A stretch of DNA of 64,000 bases from Mycteria americana (taxonomy: Eukaryota; Chordata; Aves; Ciconiiformes; Ciconiidae): contig NC_134368.1 in the NCBI RefSeq assembly GCF_035582795.1, forward strand, positions 31,618,501 through 31,682,500, written 5' to 3'. Below the pieces are notes generated by a model. It was given only the letters and a program-made list of their open reading frames with translations. It was not told the origin of the DNA and ran no database searches. The position numbers and the translations under genes were made by a program. Positions 1 through 8,729 of the stretch are shown piece by piece (positions within the stretch are counted from its first letter, which is position 1; each line of letters starts with the position of its first letter).

Positions 1-299
1 CTGAAAGCCGCGCGTTCTTCGGGCGGGCATGGCTTTTCCTTCTGCCGGGAGCTGCGGGGTTGGGGGAGGGAAGGGAAAGAGTCGCTTTTGTCATTTAAGC
101 CGTGAATCTCTTCTACATAAAGGTGTTAGAGACATCTGGAAGAAAAGAGGGACCAGCACCCAGTCCTGCGCTCGGCGGACCAGGGGAGCGGCTCTGATGT
201 TCTTTTTGAACTGCTCCACTTTCAAAAGGGGGCAATTTCGTTACATTCTCATTTGTTACACTGTCTTGAACTAAAGGCAGACAAAGCTATACTCTGTCA

Positions 300-600
300 C
301 CCCGAGCAGAATGAAGGGAATCAAAGGATTTTCCCTTAAAAGGACTAATTTTCTCCTTGAATTATGAAAGTAATGGCTAGGTAACAGCCTGTGCTCTGTA
401 CCCAACTGCTTAATACCTTCTAAATCCTTCCACGTGGCTCTCCCAGTCGTAGCAATTAGAGCTCATTATAGGCTCATAAGAGCTCTCATTTCGGGGATTA
501 CTTAATGGACAATGAAATTTTATCGGACAGAATTATTGAAAAATAAAATTGTAACGAGGCCGATGTGATGTGGGCGCACGCCTTACATCATTCCGCCTGG
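300..600. promoter_or_regulatory. candidate conserved enhancer block, homeodomain-site rich
   Basis: This AT-rich block contains many homeodomain-type cores (CAATTA at 453-458, TTACTTAAT near 498-506, AATTATTG near 531) and a SOX-like ACAATG at 509-514, with no simple-sequence repeat to explain the base composition. It lies about 2.6 kb upstream of GSX2. Enhancer function is inferred from motif density and position only. Confidence 0.3.
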
Positions 601-1229
601 TTTGGGATATCTTTTCTTTCAAATGACTTCTTTTCTTGCTCTGGCTTTCAGGGGTAGGTTTTCTTTGTGTTTTTTTTTTTTCCCCTCCTCTCTTTTATCA
701 CTGCACTTGGTTTATTATAACAATTACAAGTTGCAATTTTGATCCGACTCTTACTCTGTCTGCCTTCCCTTACGACAGCCCCCTCCCCAGATCCACTCTA
801 TCACTGCAGACAGTTTTTTCCACTGAGGTCGAGGGGTTTTTTTTTATTATTCTTTTCCAGAAAAGCCTCTCATAAAGGAAAAAGAAAGAAAACGCAGGGA
901 TCCGTTCCAATCTCCGCCAGATGAACTGTGTTTTAAACGGGGAGAGCCGGGCAAAACCCCATGCCTGTGCAGGGTGGCCGTGTTTAACATCTTCTCCCCG
1001 GAGCTCCAGAGGCACAGCCCCGGGGAGGGGCACCCGCCGCATCCCGGGAGCCGCGGTCCCCAGCGCCTCGGCGGCCAGAGGCCTCGGCGGCGGCGCGGGC
1101 AGCGGTCCGGGACCGGGCCGCGCCGCTGCCCGGGGCTCCGGGGCCTGGCGGCTCCGGGGCCTCGGCTGAGCCCTCGGCAGTTTGGGGAAAAGTAGGTGAG
1201 GTCGGAGCCGACCCGCCTAAACCCCGCGA

Positions 1230-1410
1230 GTCCCTAATTGTTGTCACAAGACGCGGGATTAGCGCATTGCTGGAATAGCTGCCTGTTTACACTCCGGAGC
1301 CCCGCCGGCCGGTAAACACTTTCTAATTGAATTCTAATCACATTCAAATAGCTCCATAACCAGCCTCAGCTGCAATTCATAAAACTTTAATTGCCATCCA
1401 TAAATCCTCA
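1230..1410. promoter_or_regulatory. candidate conserved element with homeodomain, forkhead and E-box sites
   Basis: Within 180 bases there are TAATTG at 1235 and 1324, GGATTAG at 1257, TAATCA at 1335, TTTAATTG at 1386, forkhead-type GTTTAC near 1285 and GTAAACA near 1312, and a CAGCTG E-box at 1367-1372. The block is an AT-rich island inside GC-rich DNA, typical of conserved non-coding elements beside homeobox genes. Combined homeodomain and bHLH sites would suit ventral telencephalic or neural-tube control of GSX2, but this is inference. Confidence 0.4.
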
Positions 1411-1924
1411 GATCGCCGAGTGCAGAGTGTCCCTAAAAACACCGTTGCATCACGCCCGCTCCGGGCCGTCGGGGAGGAGGGCGACCGGGCCCGGGGTCCA
1501 GCCGGCCCTTGCTCGGGGCGGGGGGGGGGGGCTGCACGGCGGCACTGCCTGCGGCGGGTTGGGGACGAGGCCGGGACAGCTGGGCCAGACCTGGCCCCTC
1601 TCTTGACAAGGCTCGAGTTGCACCGCTGCGCCTCGCTGGTCCCAGGGGCGAGGAAACGCTGTCTCCACCAGAAGGCGGGCAACAGTTCTGTCTTGCAGGG
1701 TTTTAACAGCAGGAGAGCGGGTGTGCGGGAGGGCTCGTAGGATGCCCGCGTCCCGGTCCGGCCCTTGTGCACGATAACCGCCTCTAAACGCGTTAGGGCT
1801 GTTGATTCACTGCCTAGCCTCGGCTCAGCCTCTGGTAATCAGGCGTAGTCTGTGTTTTCTGCTTTAGAGCACAGTTGTCACTTCCCTTTCCCGAGTCCAG
1901 TGGGATGGGATCCGTGGTCCGTTT

Positions 1925-2325
1925 TAAATGCCGCTTCGCATCTGCCAAACAAGAACGCGATCGCCCTTCCATTAACGATAAGTCTCTTCTTAAACTCCCA
2001 TAAAACAGGTCATTGGAAAATCGTGTAATATGCTGTGAATACCTTGGCTTTTTAATGCAATCTGAAATGCTCCGGAGCCACCGACCGTATTTAGCTGTTT
2101 ATCCAATTTTACTTTGAATGATTGCTTCAGCAAACTTGGTGGAGATCAAAGGATCCCCCCCCGACATGGTCGCCTTTCATTAGCGCTGCCGCATGCAGTC
2201 CTGAAGCGGTCGGGGAAGTTCACTTGGAAGTTTTCCGTTTTGACACCGTTTGGCTGAGAAGTGTCCAGATATTTCAAGCCTTTGTCCGTTGGAGTAATTG
2301 CCAATTTGGCAAGATTCACTGGGGG
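1925..2325. promoter_or_regulatory. candidate conserved non-coding block upstream of GSX2
   Basis: A 400-base non-repetitive segment of balanced composition with several homeodomain-like cores (CATTAACG near 1970, TTTAATGC near 2053, GTAATTGCC near 2295) and TTATC/GATAAG motifs (GATAAG near 1977). It shows no reading frame of note. Its complexity and position next to the promoter suggest constraint; conservation was not tested. Confidence 0.28.
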
Positions 2326-2957
2326 TGAAAAGGGCGAGAAAAAAAAACCACCAACCCACCCGACACGCATACGCATGCACAGATGCATGCACAGATACAC
2401 GCACACGCGCGATCCTCGACTTTATATCTATGTCCGTGTCTCTGACCCCGGCTCCTCTGGTGCGGAAAGGGCCTCCTGGAGGAGTCCGGCCGCAGGGAGT
2501 GGACCGGGCCGGGACAGCGGTTGGCCCCACTCCTCCGTGGGAGTCACGGCCCCTCGGATGACACTTTACGCGGGGGGGGGGGGGTCGGCGCTGACCCGCT
2601 TGTTTCAGCGCATCACCTGCTCCCCTCTCCCCTTCCTGCGGGGAAAAGAGCGTGCTCCTCGGGGAAAACCCCCGAGCAGAACCTCCCTCCGACTGATTTT
2701 ACCTCCCGGGTGTGTTGACAGGGGGATGTGGCTGCGACGTGTGACGGGGCCGCGGCGCAGCCCGGGGCGGCCGCCCCCTCCCCGGCTTCCCCGCTCCTAT
2801 AATTTATCTGGGGCGGAGGCGGAGGACTGAAGTCAGCGGGCAGCGAGGGAGCACGCACGCTTTGGGGCCCCCCCGCTTTGCCCCCCCACCCCCCCGGCAG
2901 CCTCTCCTGCCGGCCTGGGAAGCCGGGGAGATTTAGATCTGCGAGGCTTTCAGCCAT

Positions 2958-2963
2958 CACGTG
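2958..2963. promoter_or_regulatory. palindromic E-box CACGTG in GSX2 promoter
   Basis: A perfect CACGTG lies 13 bases upstream of the TATA box. This is the core bound by MYC/MAX, USF and related bHLH-ZIP factors. Use in vivo is inferred from location. Confidence 0.4.
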
Positions 2964-2975
2964 TTTAAATAGTTG

Positions 2976-2983
2976 ATATAAAA
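2976..2983 (+). promoter_or_regulatory. GSX2: GSX2 TATA box
   Basis: ATATAAAA sits about 180 bases before the GSX2 start codon in GC-rich DNA, directly after an E-box. With usual TATA spacing, transcription would start near 3005-3012, giving a 5' UTR of about 150 bases. No other TATA element lies between here and the ATG. Confidence 0.6.
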
Positions 2984-3161
2984 CCCCGGCGCAGGGGATC
3001 CAGGCGGGGGGACTTTAAGACCAGCCCTCTCCAGGGACCCTTTTGTTCAGCTCTCGAACATAAGCACCTTCTCGCCTCGCCAGGACTTCAGTGGCAACTT
3101 GGCCGAGCAGGAAAAAACCCGACTTTGGGAGAGCCGCCCCCGGCTTCGGCAGCCCTCCGAA

Positions 3162-3378
3162 ATGTCCCGCTCTTTCTACGTCGACTCCTTAATCATCAAG
3201 GACTCCTCGAGGCCGGCTCCGTCCCTGCCCGAGCACCACCACGGCCAGGACTTCTTCATCCCTCTCAGCATGCCTTCCCCCCTCGTCATGTCGGTGTCGG
3301 GCCCGGGCTGCCCGTCCCGCAAGAGCGGCGCCTTCTGCGTCTGCCCGCTCTGCGTCACCTCGCACCTGCACTCCTCCC

Positions 3379-3412
<34 letters not shown>

Positions 3413-3642
3413 GGCCATCCCCCTGCTCAAGAGCCAGTTCCCCGCCGCCGCCGGCGAGGCCCAGTGCTGCCCGCGGGCCGGCCACGCTCACCACCCGCCG
3501 CAGCACCCGCCGCCCGCCGCCTCCGTGCCCGCCGCCGCCGCCGCCGCCGCCGCCCTGGGGCACCCGGCGCATCACCCACCTGCCTGCGCCGCCGCCACCT
3601 ACAGCGTCAGCGACCCCCGGAGGTTCCACTGCCTCGGCATGG
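3162..3642 (+). CDS. GSX2: GSX2 coding exon 1
   Basis: The exon runs from ATG to a donor GTAGGA at 3643. It ends in phase 1 (ATG G), and the split Gly codon is completed by the first two bases of exon 2. It encodes the N-terminal repression motif, the Cys block and the low-complexity Gly, Pro/His and Ala tracts. Confidence 0.92.
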
Positions 3643-4154
3643 GTAGGAGCCCTGCGGCCGCCGGGGAGGGGGGCAGCGGGAGAAGGGGGTCTCCCCCGAG
3701 GGTGCCCCGGGGCGGAAAGCCGCGGGAGAAGGTCTTTTCTCTCTCTCGGGTTTTTTTTCTTTCTTCTTCCCTTTCCCCCGCCCCACTGAAGTTCTCGCTT
3801 CTCTCCCGTCCAGGAGGGTCCGATTCCAGCCAAATTCAAAACGGGAAAAGGATGAGGACAGCTTTCACCAGCACCCAGCTCTTGGAGCTGGAGAGGGAAT
3901 TCTCCTCCAACATGTACCTGTCCCGGCTGCGGAGGATCGAGATAGCCACCTACCTGAACCTGTCCGAGAAGCAAGTGAAAATCTGGTTCCAAAACAGGAG
4001 GGTGAAGCATAAGAAAGAAGGCAAAGGCACCCAGCGAAACTCGCACGGGGGCTGCAAGTGCAGCACTAGCCAGGGGCATTACCCCAGGTCGGAGGACGAA
4101 GAGTCTCTATCCCCCTCGTCGGCTACCGAGGATAAAGAGATCTCCCCGTTATGA
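3162..4154 (+). CDS. GSX2: GS homeobox 2 (ParaHox transcription factor), complete, 2 exons
   Basis: Coding exons are 3162-3642 and 3814-4154, giving 273 residues (the human protein is about 300). Met at 3162 is chosen because the protein then opens with the Gsx-type SNAG-like N terminus ([14 protein letters not shown]). Upstream in-frame codons have no ATG, and the context has a purine at -3. In order: the N-terminal repression motif, a conserved Cys-containing block ([16 protein letters not shown]), a run of 11 Gly, a Pro/His/Ala-rich middle with 8 Ala in a row, the conserved RRFHCL motif before the splice, and an Antp-class homeodomain with recognition helix [16 protein letters not shown]. 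An acidic/Ser tail ends in DKEISPL. In vertebrates Gsx2 patterns the lateral ganglionic eminence and dorsal interneurons. Homeodomain, tail and intron position match GSX2 rather than GSX1. Confidence 0.96.
3380..3413 (+). repeat. GGC trinucleotide run coding poly-Gly in GSX2
   Basis: A near-pure GGC run encodes 11 consecutive glycines after the HLHSSR motif. The mammalian protein has a Gly/Ala/Ser mixture here. Such tracts are slippage-prone and variable between species and assemblies, so the exact length is uncertain. Confidence 0.85.
3814..4154 (+). CDS. GSX2: GSX2 coding exon 2 (homeodomain exon)
   Basis: The acceptor is a pyrimidine-rich stretch ending CCGTCCAG at 3813. The exon gives GGSDSSQ, the expected Gsx2 linker, then the homeodomain (3843-4022) and C-terminal tail, with a TGA stop at 4152-4154. 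An AG three bases downstream (3815-3816) would delete one residue and is less likely. Confidence 0.92.
3843..4022 (+). other. GSX2: GSX2 homeodomain-coding segment (60 residues)
   Basis: It encodes a full-length 60-residue homeodomain with the invariant helix-3 residues W48, F49, N51 and R53 (WFQNRR) and Gln at position 50, the Antp/ParaHox type that favours TAATTA/TAATGG sites. No insertions or missing residues are present. Confidence 0.95.
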
Positions 4155-4609
4155 GCCCGGCCCGGAGCTCCGCTCCCGCCGCCGGGTCCCAGCCCGGAGC
4201 GGGGCAGCGGCACGGCGGCTCACCTGGCACCGCTGCCCCGGGGACAGCAGCCCGCCGACCTGGAGCGGGCTGGCCCTCGCCGGCCGGCAGGTTCATTTTC
4301 ATCCCTTCGCAGTAATAGAGAGAGAGATATAAATATATTTTTTGAATGTAAATGTTTTAGTCGTGAGAGTTCCACTAAAACGTTATTTATGTAACCCCAG
4401 GAGCGGGCACCTGCTCTTCCTAACATGTGACACGGGACTGGGCTCGCACGGACCAGGGGCCTCCCCCCGCCTTCCCCCCAGGCCGTTTAAAGAAAAAAAA
4501 AAAAACATATTTGGAACCGAAAGACGAGACATTAAAGAACTGAAACGCAAACAAAAACCTGTAGGGCTGAGAACCTCCTGGACGGACTTCTTACAAAAAT
4601 AAGGAAAGA

Positions 4610-4615
4610 AATAAA
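4610..4615 (+). terminator. GSX2: polyadenylation signal AATAAA, probable main GSX2 site
   Basis: AATAAA is followed within 10-45 bases by a strongly GU-rich element (GTTTGGGTTTGGG and TTTGTTTGTG), the classical downstream element. This makes it the best-supported of three signals. Confidence 0.6.
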
Positions 4616-4690
4616 GATGGGTCGTTTGGGTTTGGGACGGCGGTTTGTTTGTGAATAGTTTTATATAAAATTTCTATTTATATTTATTTA

Positions 4691-4696
4691 AATAAA
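4691..4696 (+). terminator. GSX2: alternative polyadenylation signal AATAAA
   Basis: A second AATAAA lies at the end of the AU-rich cluster and is followed by a run of T. It would extend the 3' UTR by about 80 bases and include the ATTTA elements. Confidence 0.45.
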
Positions 4697-4732
4697 TGAG
4701 ACCAGACGAGAATTTAATTTTTTTTTTCTTCT

Positions 4733-4748
4733 CCCCCCCCCCCCCCCC
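4733..4748 (+). repeat. poly-C homopolymer (16 C)
   Basis: A T-rich stretch is followed by an uninterrupted run of 16 C. It is a polymorphic, error-prone site, so the assembled length should not be trusted. Confidence 0.8.
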
Positions 4749-4867
4749 AAGTGCCAGCCTGGTCCAGGCAGCGAAGGTGGGCCGGCTGGGGCAGGGTGCG
4801 TTTCTTGGCAGTTCTTTGTACGGTGAAAGCGTTGGTGTACATGTGTCAGACCTCCGTAAAGACTAGA

Positions 4868-4873
4868 AATAAA
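4868..4873 (+). terminator. GSX2: distal polyadenylation signal AATAAA
   Basis: A third AATAAA is followed by a T/C-rich stretch with GTTCTCTGTTCCCCTGTG, a plausible downstream element. It is the last candidate before a new GC-rich segment. Confidence 0.4.
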
Positions 4874-5009
4874 TGCCATCGCCTACTAACCCGAGTACGT
4901 TCTCTGTTCCCCTGTGACTCGGGCCGGCTGGGGGGCGGAGGAGGGTGGGGGACCCCGCTCCGGCCGAGCGGAATGCAAATGAAGCCGCTTTTCTGAGTCG
5001 AGCAGCTTT

Positions 5010-5290
5010 GTGCTCCTTTACAGCCGGAGCCAGCGCACGCCCTCGCCGCGGCTGACAGCTTTCTCCCGCCCGCTCGCCCGGCGGCACCGCGCCGGGGACA
5101 CCCGGCTGCCGCTGGCCCGGGGCCGCCGCTCCCGGCAGCGGGGCCGGGGCGAGGGGCTGCGCGCCCGGACACCCCCCGCCGGGGCGATGCTGGCCGGCCC
5201 GGCTGCCCCGGCTGGCACCCCCCGGCTCTTTCCCCCGAGGGGGCTGCCTGCGCCCGTCAGCCCCTCGCCAGGCTGAAACTCCCCTTAGGT
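5010..5290. other. GC-rich, CpG-dense segment downstream of GSX2
   Basis: This is a short GC-rich and CpG-dense block beginning about 120 bases past the last GSX2 polyadenylation signal. The overlapping open frames on both strands reflect base composition only. It may be part of the Polycomb-type CpG domain around the homeobox gene. Confidence 0.45.
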
Positions 5291-5299
5291 TACCCCGCG

Positions 5300-8200
5300 A
5301 CGATGTTAATCAGAAATCAGGGAATGTTTTATTATAGTTGTTTTCCTCAGGCGCCGGGACAGTACCCGGTCTTTCCGGCGTTGGTTTCATTCGGGCGCCT
5401 CGGCCGGGCTCAGGGAGCAGATCCGAGAGCAACCCTACTCGTGGGGCCAGGCTGAGATGGGGTTGAAGTGCTCTGCAGTCTGCGCTGGGCAGCGCCCGGC
5501 CACGGGCCCATCCTGCCTCTGCCTGGGGCGAGCCGTCCTCAGCTCCTTGCACGGGCTGATGCAGAGTGGCATGGAGCTGGAGCTGGTCAGTCCCGAATGA
5601 GCCTCTTCACAACTTTTTTCCTAGTTCCTGCAGTCCTGGCAGGCAGTGTATGAGCAGATCAGAAGTGCCTTTTGCACACTGTGTTATTCCCCACTCGCAC
5701 CTTTTCCTTGGGTGGGTTTCCCCCTAACACAACCTACACTTTTTGACTTCAGCCTCCGAAACTATCGCAAGACCTTTTCAGTAAATAATTCCTGGAACAA
5801 TCCCTACATTTCTCGTGTTTGATCCCTAACCTCGGAGCTTTGGCTCAGAGGTATGTCTCCAACTGCACTTGCCTGCTCTGCTTCTAATCAGAAAAAAAGT
5901 AATAAGCCTGCTTGGGGTTTCTTTTGCAATCTGAATAACCCAAGCACCCTGGATGCTGGAGAGAGATGCAGCCCCAGCCCAGTGACACTCTCACTGCTTG
6001 CTCATCTTGGAGGAGAGGTCAGGTGCATGGGCAGGTCTGGGGTAGGGTGGAGAGGGCCTGGGTGGTGTGGGCACTGCCCCACAGCCCTGGACCAGCTGCA
6101 GCGCTTGGGGCAGAGGCAGTGCCCAGCACACTCGCAGTGTAGCAGGAAGGGAAAGGAAAGGCAGGACCTGGACTTGTAAAACAAATACAAAACCTCACTC
6201 TTCCGCATCACAACCATTTCACCACTTCAGCTGAGGGCCTCTACAGAGGCCAGCAGCCCACATCCCAGCTGAGCAGGTGGGGATGTTGTTTACCTCAGTG
6301 GCAGTCCCCTCACTTGCCAGGCTGGGGAGACCAGAGGGCCAAAGTCTTGTGGGCCTTGTGACTTCCTCCCAGGGGACCTCATGGAGGGCCTGGCTGAGGG
6401 GGCTGCCTCTTCTTAGGCTTACCCTAAAATCTGCTGAGGTGGGCTCTGGAAACTGTTGTTCCCCTGCTTCAGTTTACCCATGTCTAGCTTACTCCTATAA
6501 TCCCATCGGGTCTTTTCCAACCTAGAAGCTCTGGGAGGAGGCGTTAGCACCACAGAAAGTCCTGCCCACCCTCCCGGCAGTGTCATCCCCTCCTGTAACA
6601 GGGGGGAGTCAACAGGCCTGCAGCAGCCTGGGAAGGCAAAGCTTTGCTGGGGGAGAAAAAGCATCACGCTCTTTGAAATCTAAGACTGGGTGATACTGCA
6701 AAACTCAAAGATATTTTAAAACTGTAAAGATATTTCTTGGTAGAGTGTATCTGTTCTCGGTGTAACTCTGTGGCAATATGCACGTCAGTGAATAAATGGG
6801 TATTTCCTTCCGCTTCTAGAAGATACACGAAAAGGGGGACTTTTCATTGCAGTATTTAACAATTTCTTAAGAGTAAAAGGAAAATGAAATTAGTTGCTAT
6901 TTCTTGTAGTAATGAATGTTCGCATGTATCTTTCAAGGGTTGAAAGGAAATAGTGGGGTATTGTTATCGCATACAAGCTATACCGTTGAGACAGTTGCTG
7001 TCATCACCAGATTCTTCTTTATTTCAAAGTAAATGTTTCATGTTTAAAAAGTTGGAAAAGACAAATGATGCAATGGTTTTCCCTGACACATCTCAGAAGG
7101 CTGGTACAACCAGCTCAACCTGAACCTGGCACTGGGGAGTCCAAGCCAGTGTGACAGGAGCACTGCTGGAAGTTGTATGTACCCTAACTTCTAGTAAACA
7201 TATGTAGGGTTTCAAAGTCCAGCATTCAACAGTTAGAAATTTAGGCAAATTGACATTATAATGTGTTAGGGTTTTTTCGTCCTTTTTTTCCTTCTTCTTT
7301 CTATTCTTTTTTCCCTCCCACAAAGTGCAAAGTGCAGGTTTTTTCCCCGACTTGTTCACTGCCCAAGACAGGCAGTGTTCAGCTCCCTATTTAATATTCC
7401 TCTTATCATTAGTTTTCTAAGGAAATAAGGACTATGCGTCGCTCTGCTTACCTGTCTGCCACTTATCCTCATTCCCTCGTAACTCTTAAACCCTGTGATC
7501 AATACCAACCAGCGGGCTGACACGATAGCTCTGCATGGGTCTCCAAGATACCGAGTTCCTATGAGTTCTGCAGAGCTCCGAAGCAGGCTGGGGGGGACAG
7601 ACCCGAGAGAGACCTCAACTGCCACCCATCCAGTCTGGCAGGAATCGGGTAACCCGCATCTGGGGGCAGCTGCAGTGCGGATGTCTTTTGCCCAACAGCC
7701 TGCTGGAAGAGGATGTCTACAGGGGGAAGAAGATGGTATCACGGAGGCAGACCTTGAGGCAGACGGTATGGTCAGCAAACATAGAGGCTGAGAACAGAAG
7801 TGACAGAGGAGGCTGGAGGGCCTGGGGGACACGGGGCAGCACCCAGATAACAGCTTTTTCCTTTTACCATTCAGTGTGATCCCAGGCCTTATTTGTTGCA
7901 AGTGCAGTGAATAAAAAACAAATGCTACCCTCTTGTTTTTCTTTGGTACTTGTCACGACGATGTTTGAGAGCACTGGAAACACGACTGCATTTATCTTTA
8001 TGGTTCCTGTGGGAGCAATAAATTCGCTTCTCTTCAGAGGTCGAGAACGAAACCTCGGGGAGGTTCAGACCGCCGCTGCGGCACTGCCCTCACATCGTGA
8101 GGCTCCATGCGACTTCCCAGCCTTATTCCCGTTCTTAGCACCGGATGTGACCCAGGCGCAGTCCCGACATACTCCAGCTGCAGTTACTGCACTTAACTGC
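5300..8200. other. intergenic DNA, no gene recognised
   Basis: The base composition is mixed with no long coding-like frame. The 181-codon minus frame at 7356-7901 has no family features and lies partly in low-complexity sequence. A fragment near 6500-6525 loosely resembles the 3' tail of avian CR1 elements but lacks the terminal 8-bp repeats, so it is not called. Confidence 0.4.
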
Positions 8201-8219
8201 GCGTTATCCGCCAGCTATG

Positions 8220-8490
8220 CCCCACTCCGGGCAGTCAGGAAAAGAGGAGCATGCGGCGGCTAGCTGCGAGCACTGCTGCTGGAGCCGCTCGTCTTGGCAT
8301 AACTCGACGGCGGAGGAGCTGCCGGCTCCCCAGGCTGGCGGTTGCAGACGGCGGTGTGTGTCCCGGCTGGCTTTCGGGTACGGGACGGCCCCGAAGGCGA
8401 GGCCCCGGCCGCCCCCGCGGGCCGCCCCCGCCCGCCGGCGGGGAGCCGCAAGGGAAGGGCGCGCCGTTAAACCCCGGCATTGCACCGGGG
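8220..8490. other. GC-rich, CpG-dense segment
   Basis: High CpG density, with open frames on both strands explained by the lack of AT-rich stop codons. No splice sites or start context mark a gene. Confidence 0.45.
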
Positions 8491-8554
8491 ATGCGAGTTA
8501 TGTTTGTGCGAGCGACCCCGCTACCGACCTACTGTAACCTTTCGGGGCTTCAGT

Positions 8555-8665
8555 GAGCAAACACAGCCTTCCTCCAACGAAACTTCCCTCCGTAGATATT
8601 TATTTGCTTCCTTTAATTCGATTTAACTCTTTCCAATTAAAAAACTCGGAGGAGGTAAACATCCG
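8555..8665. promoter_or_regulatory. candidate conserved AT-rich element
   Basis: This is an AT-rich island between two GC-rich segments, with TTTAATTCGATTTAA and CCAATTAA homeodomain-like cores and GTAAACA near its right edge. Function is inferred from motif content and contrast with the surroundings. Confidence 0.25.
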
Positions 8666-8729
8666 TCTTGAAGAGTCTGCGCGGCCGAGATCAGATCCAC
8701 GGCACGGACCTCTCCCGTTGTGAATCCCC

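Larger units (their letters stand above)
1..2940. other. GSX2 upstream flank (regulatory, non-coding)
   Basis: No reading frame here looks like a real gene; the short open frames are in GC-rich DNA or lack splice logic. The stretch alternates GC-rich segments (about 980-1190, 1450-1600, 2450-2870) with AT-rich blocks full of homeodomain core sites. Short G runs occur near 1518-1530 and 2571-2583. The pattern fits a promoter-proximal regulatory flank of a developmental homeobox gene. The specific candidate elements are listed separately. Confidence 0.5.
4155..4890 (+). other. GSX2: GSX2 3' UTR
   Basis: The region after the stop is GC-rich to about 4290, then AU-rich with little repeat content. 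It holds three AATAAA signals and an AU-rich cluster with overlapping ATTTA pentamers near 4673-4695, a feature of short-lived mRNAs. A 16-base C run sits at 4733-4748. The end of the UTR depends on which signal is used. Confidence 0.6.

Noticed and set aside
3099-3161. Upstream in-frame extension of GSX2 by 21 codons
   Set aside because: Its first codon is TTG, not ATG, and the extension is absent from the known Gsx2 N terminus. Met at 3162 gives the conserved start.
3189-4079. 296-codon minus frame opposite GSX2
   Set aside because: It is the antisense shadow of the GC-rich coding exons.
6495-6530. Resemblance to an avian CR1 3' tail
   Set aside because: Only a phrase like GGGTCTTTTCCAACC matches; the terminal 8-bp repeats and the upstream body are missing.
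7356-7901. 181-codon minus frame
   Set aside because: No recognisable domain, no splice or promoter signals, and unremarkable codon pattern.
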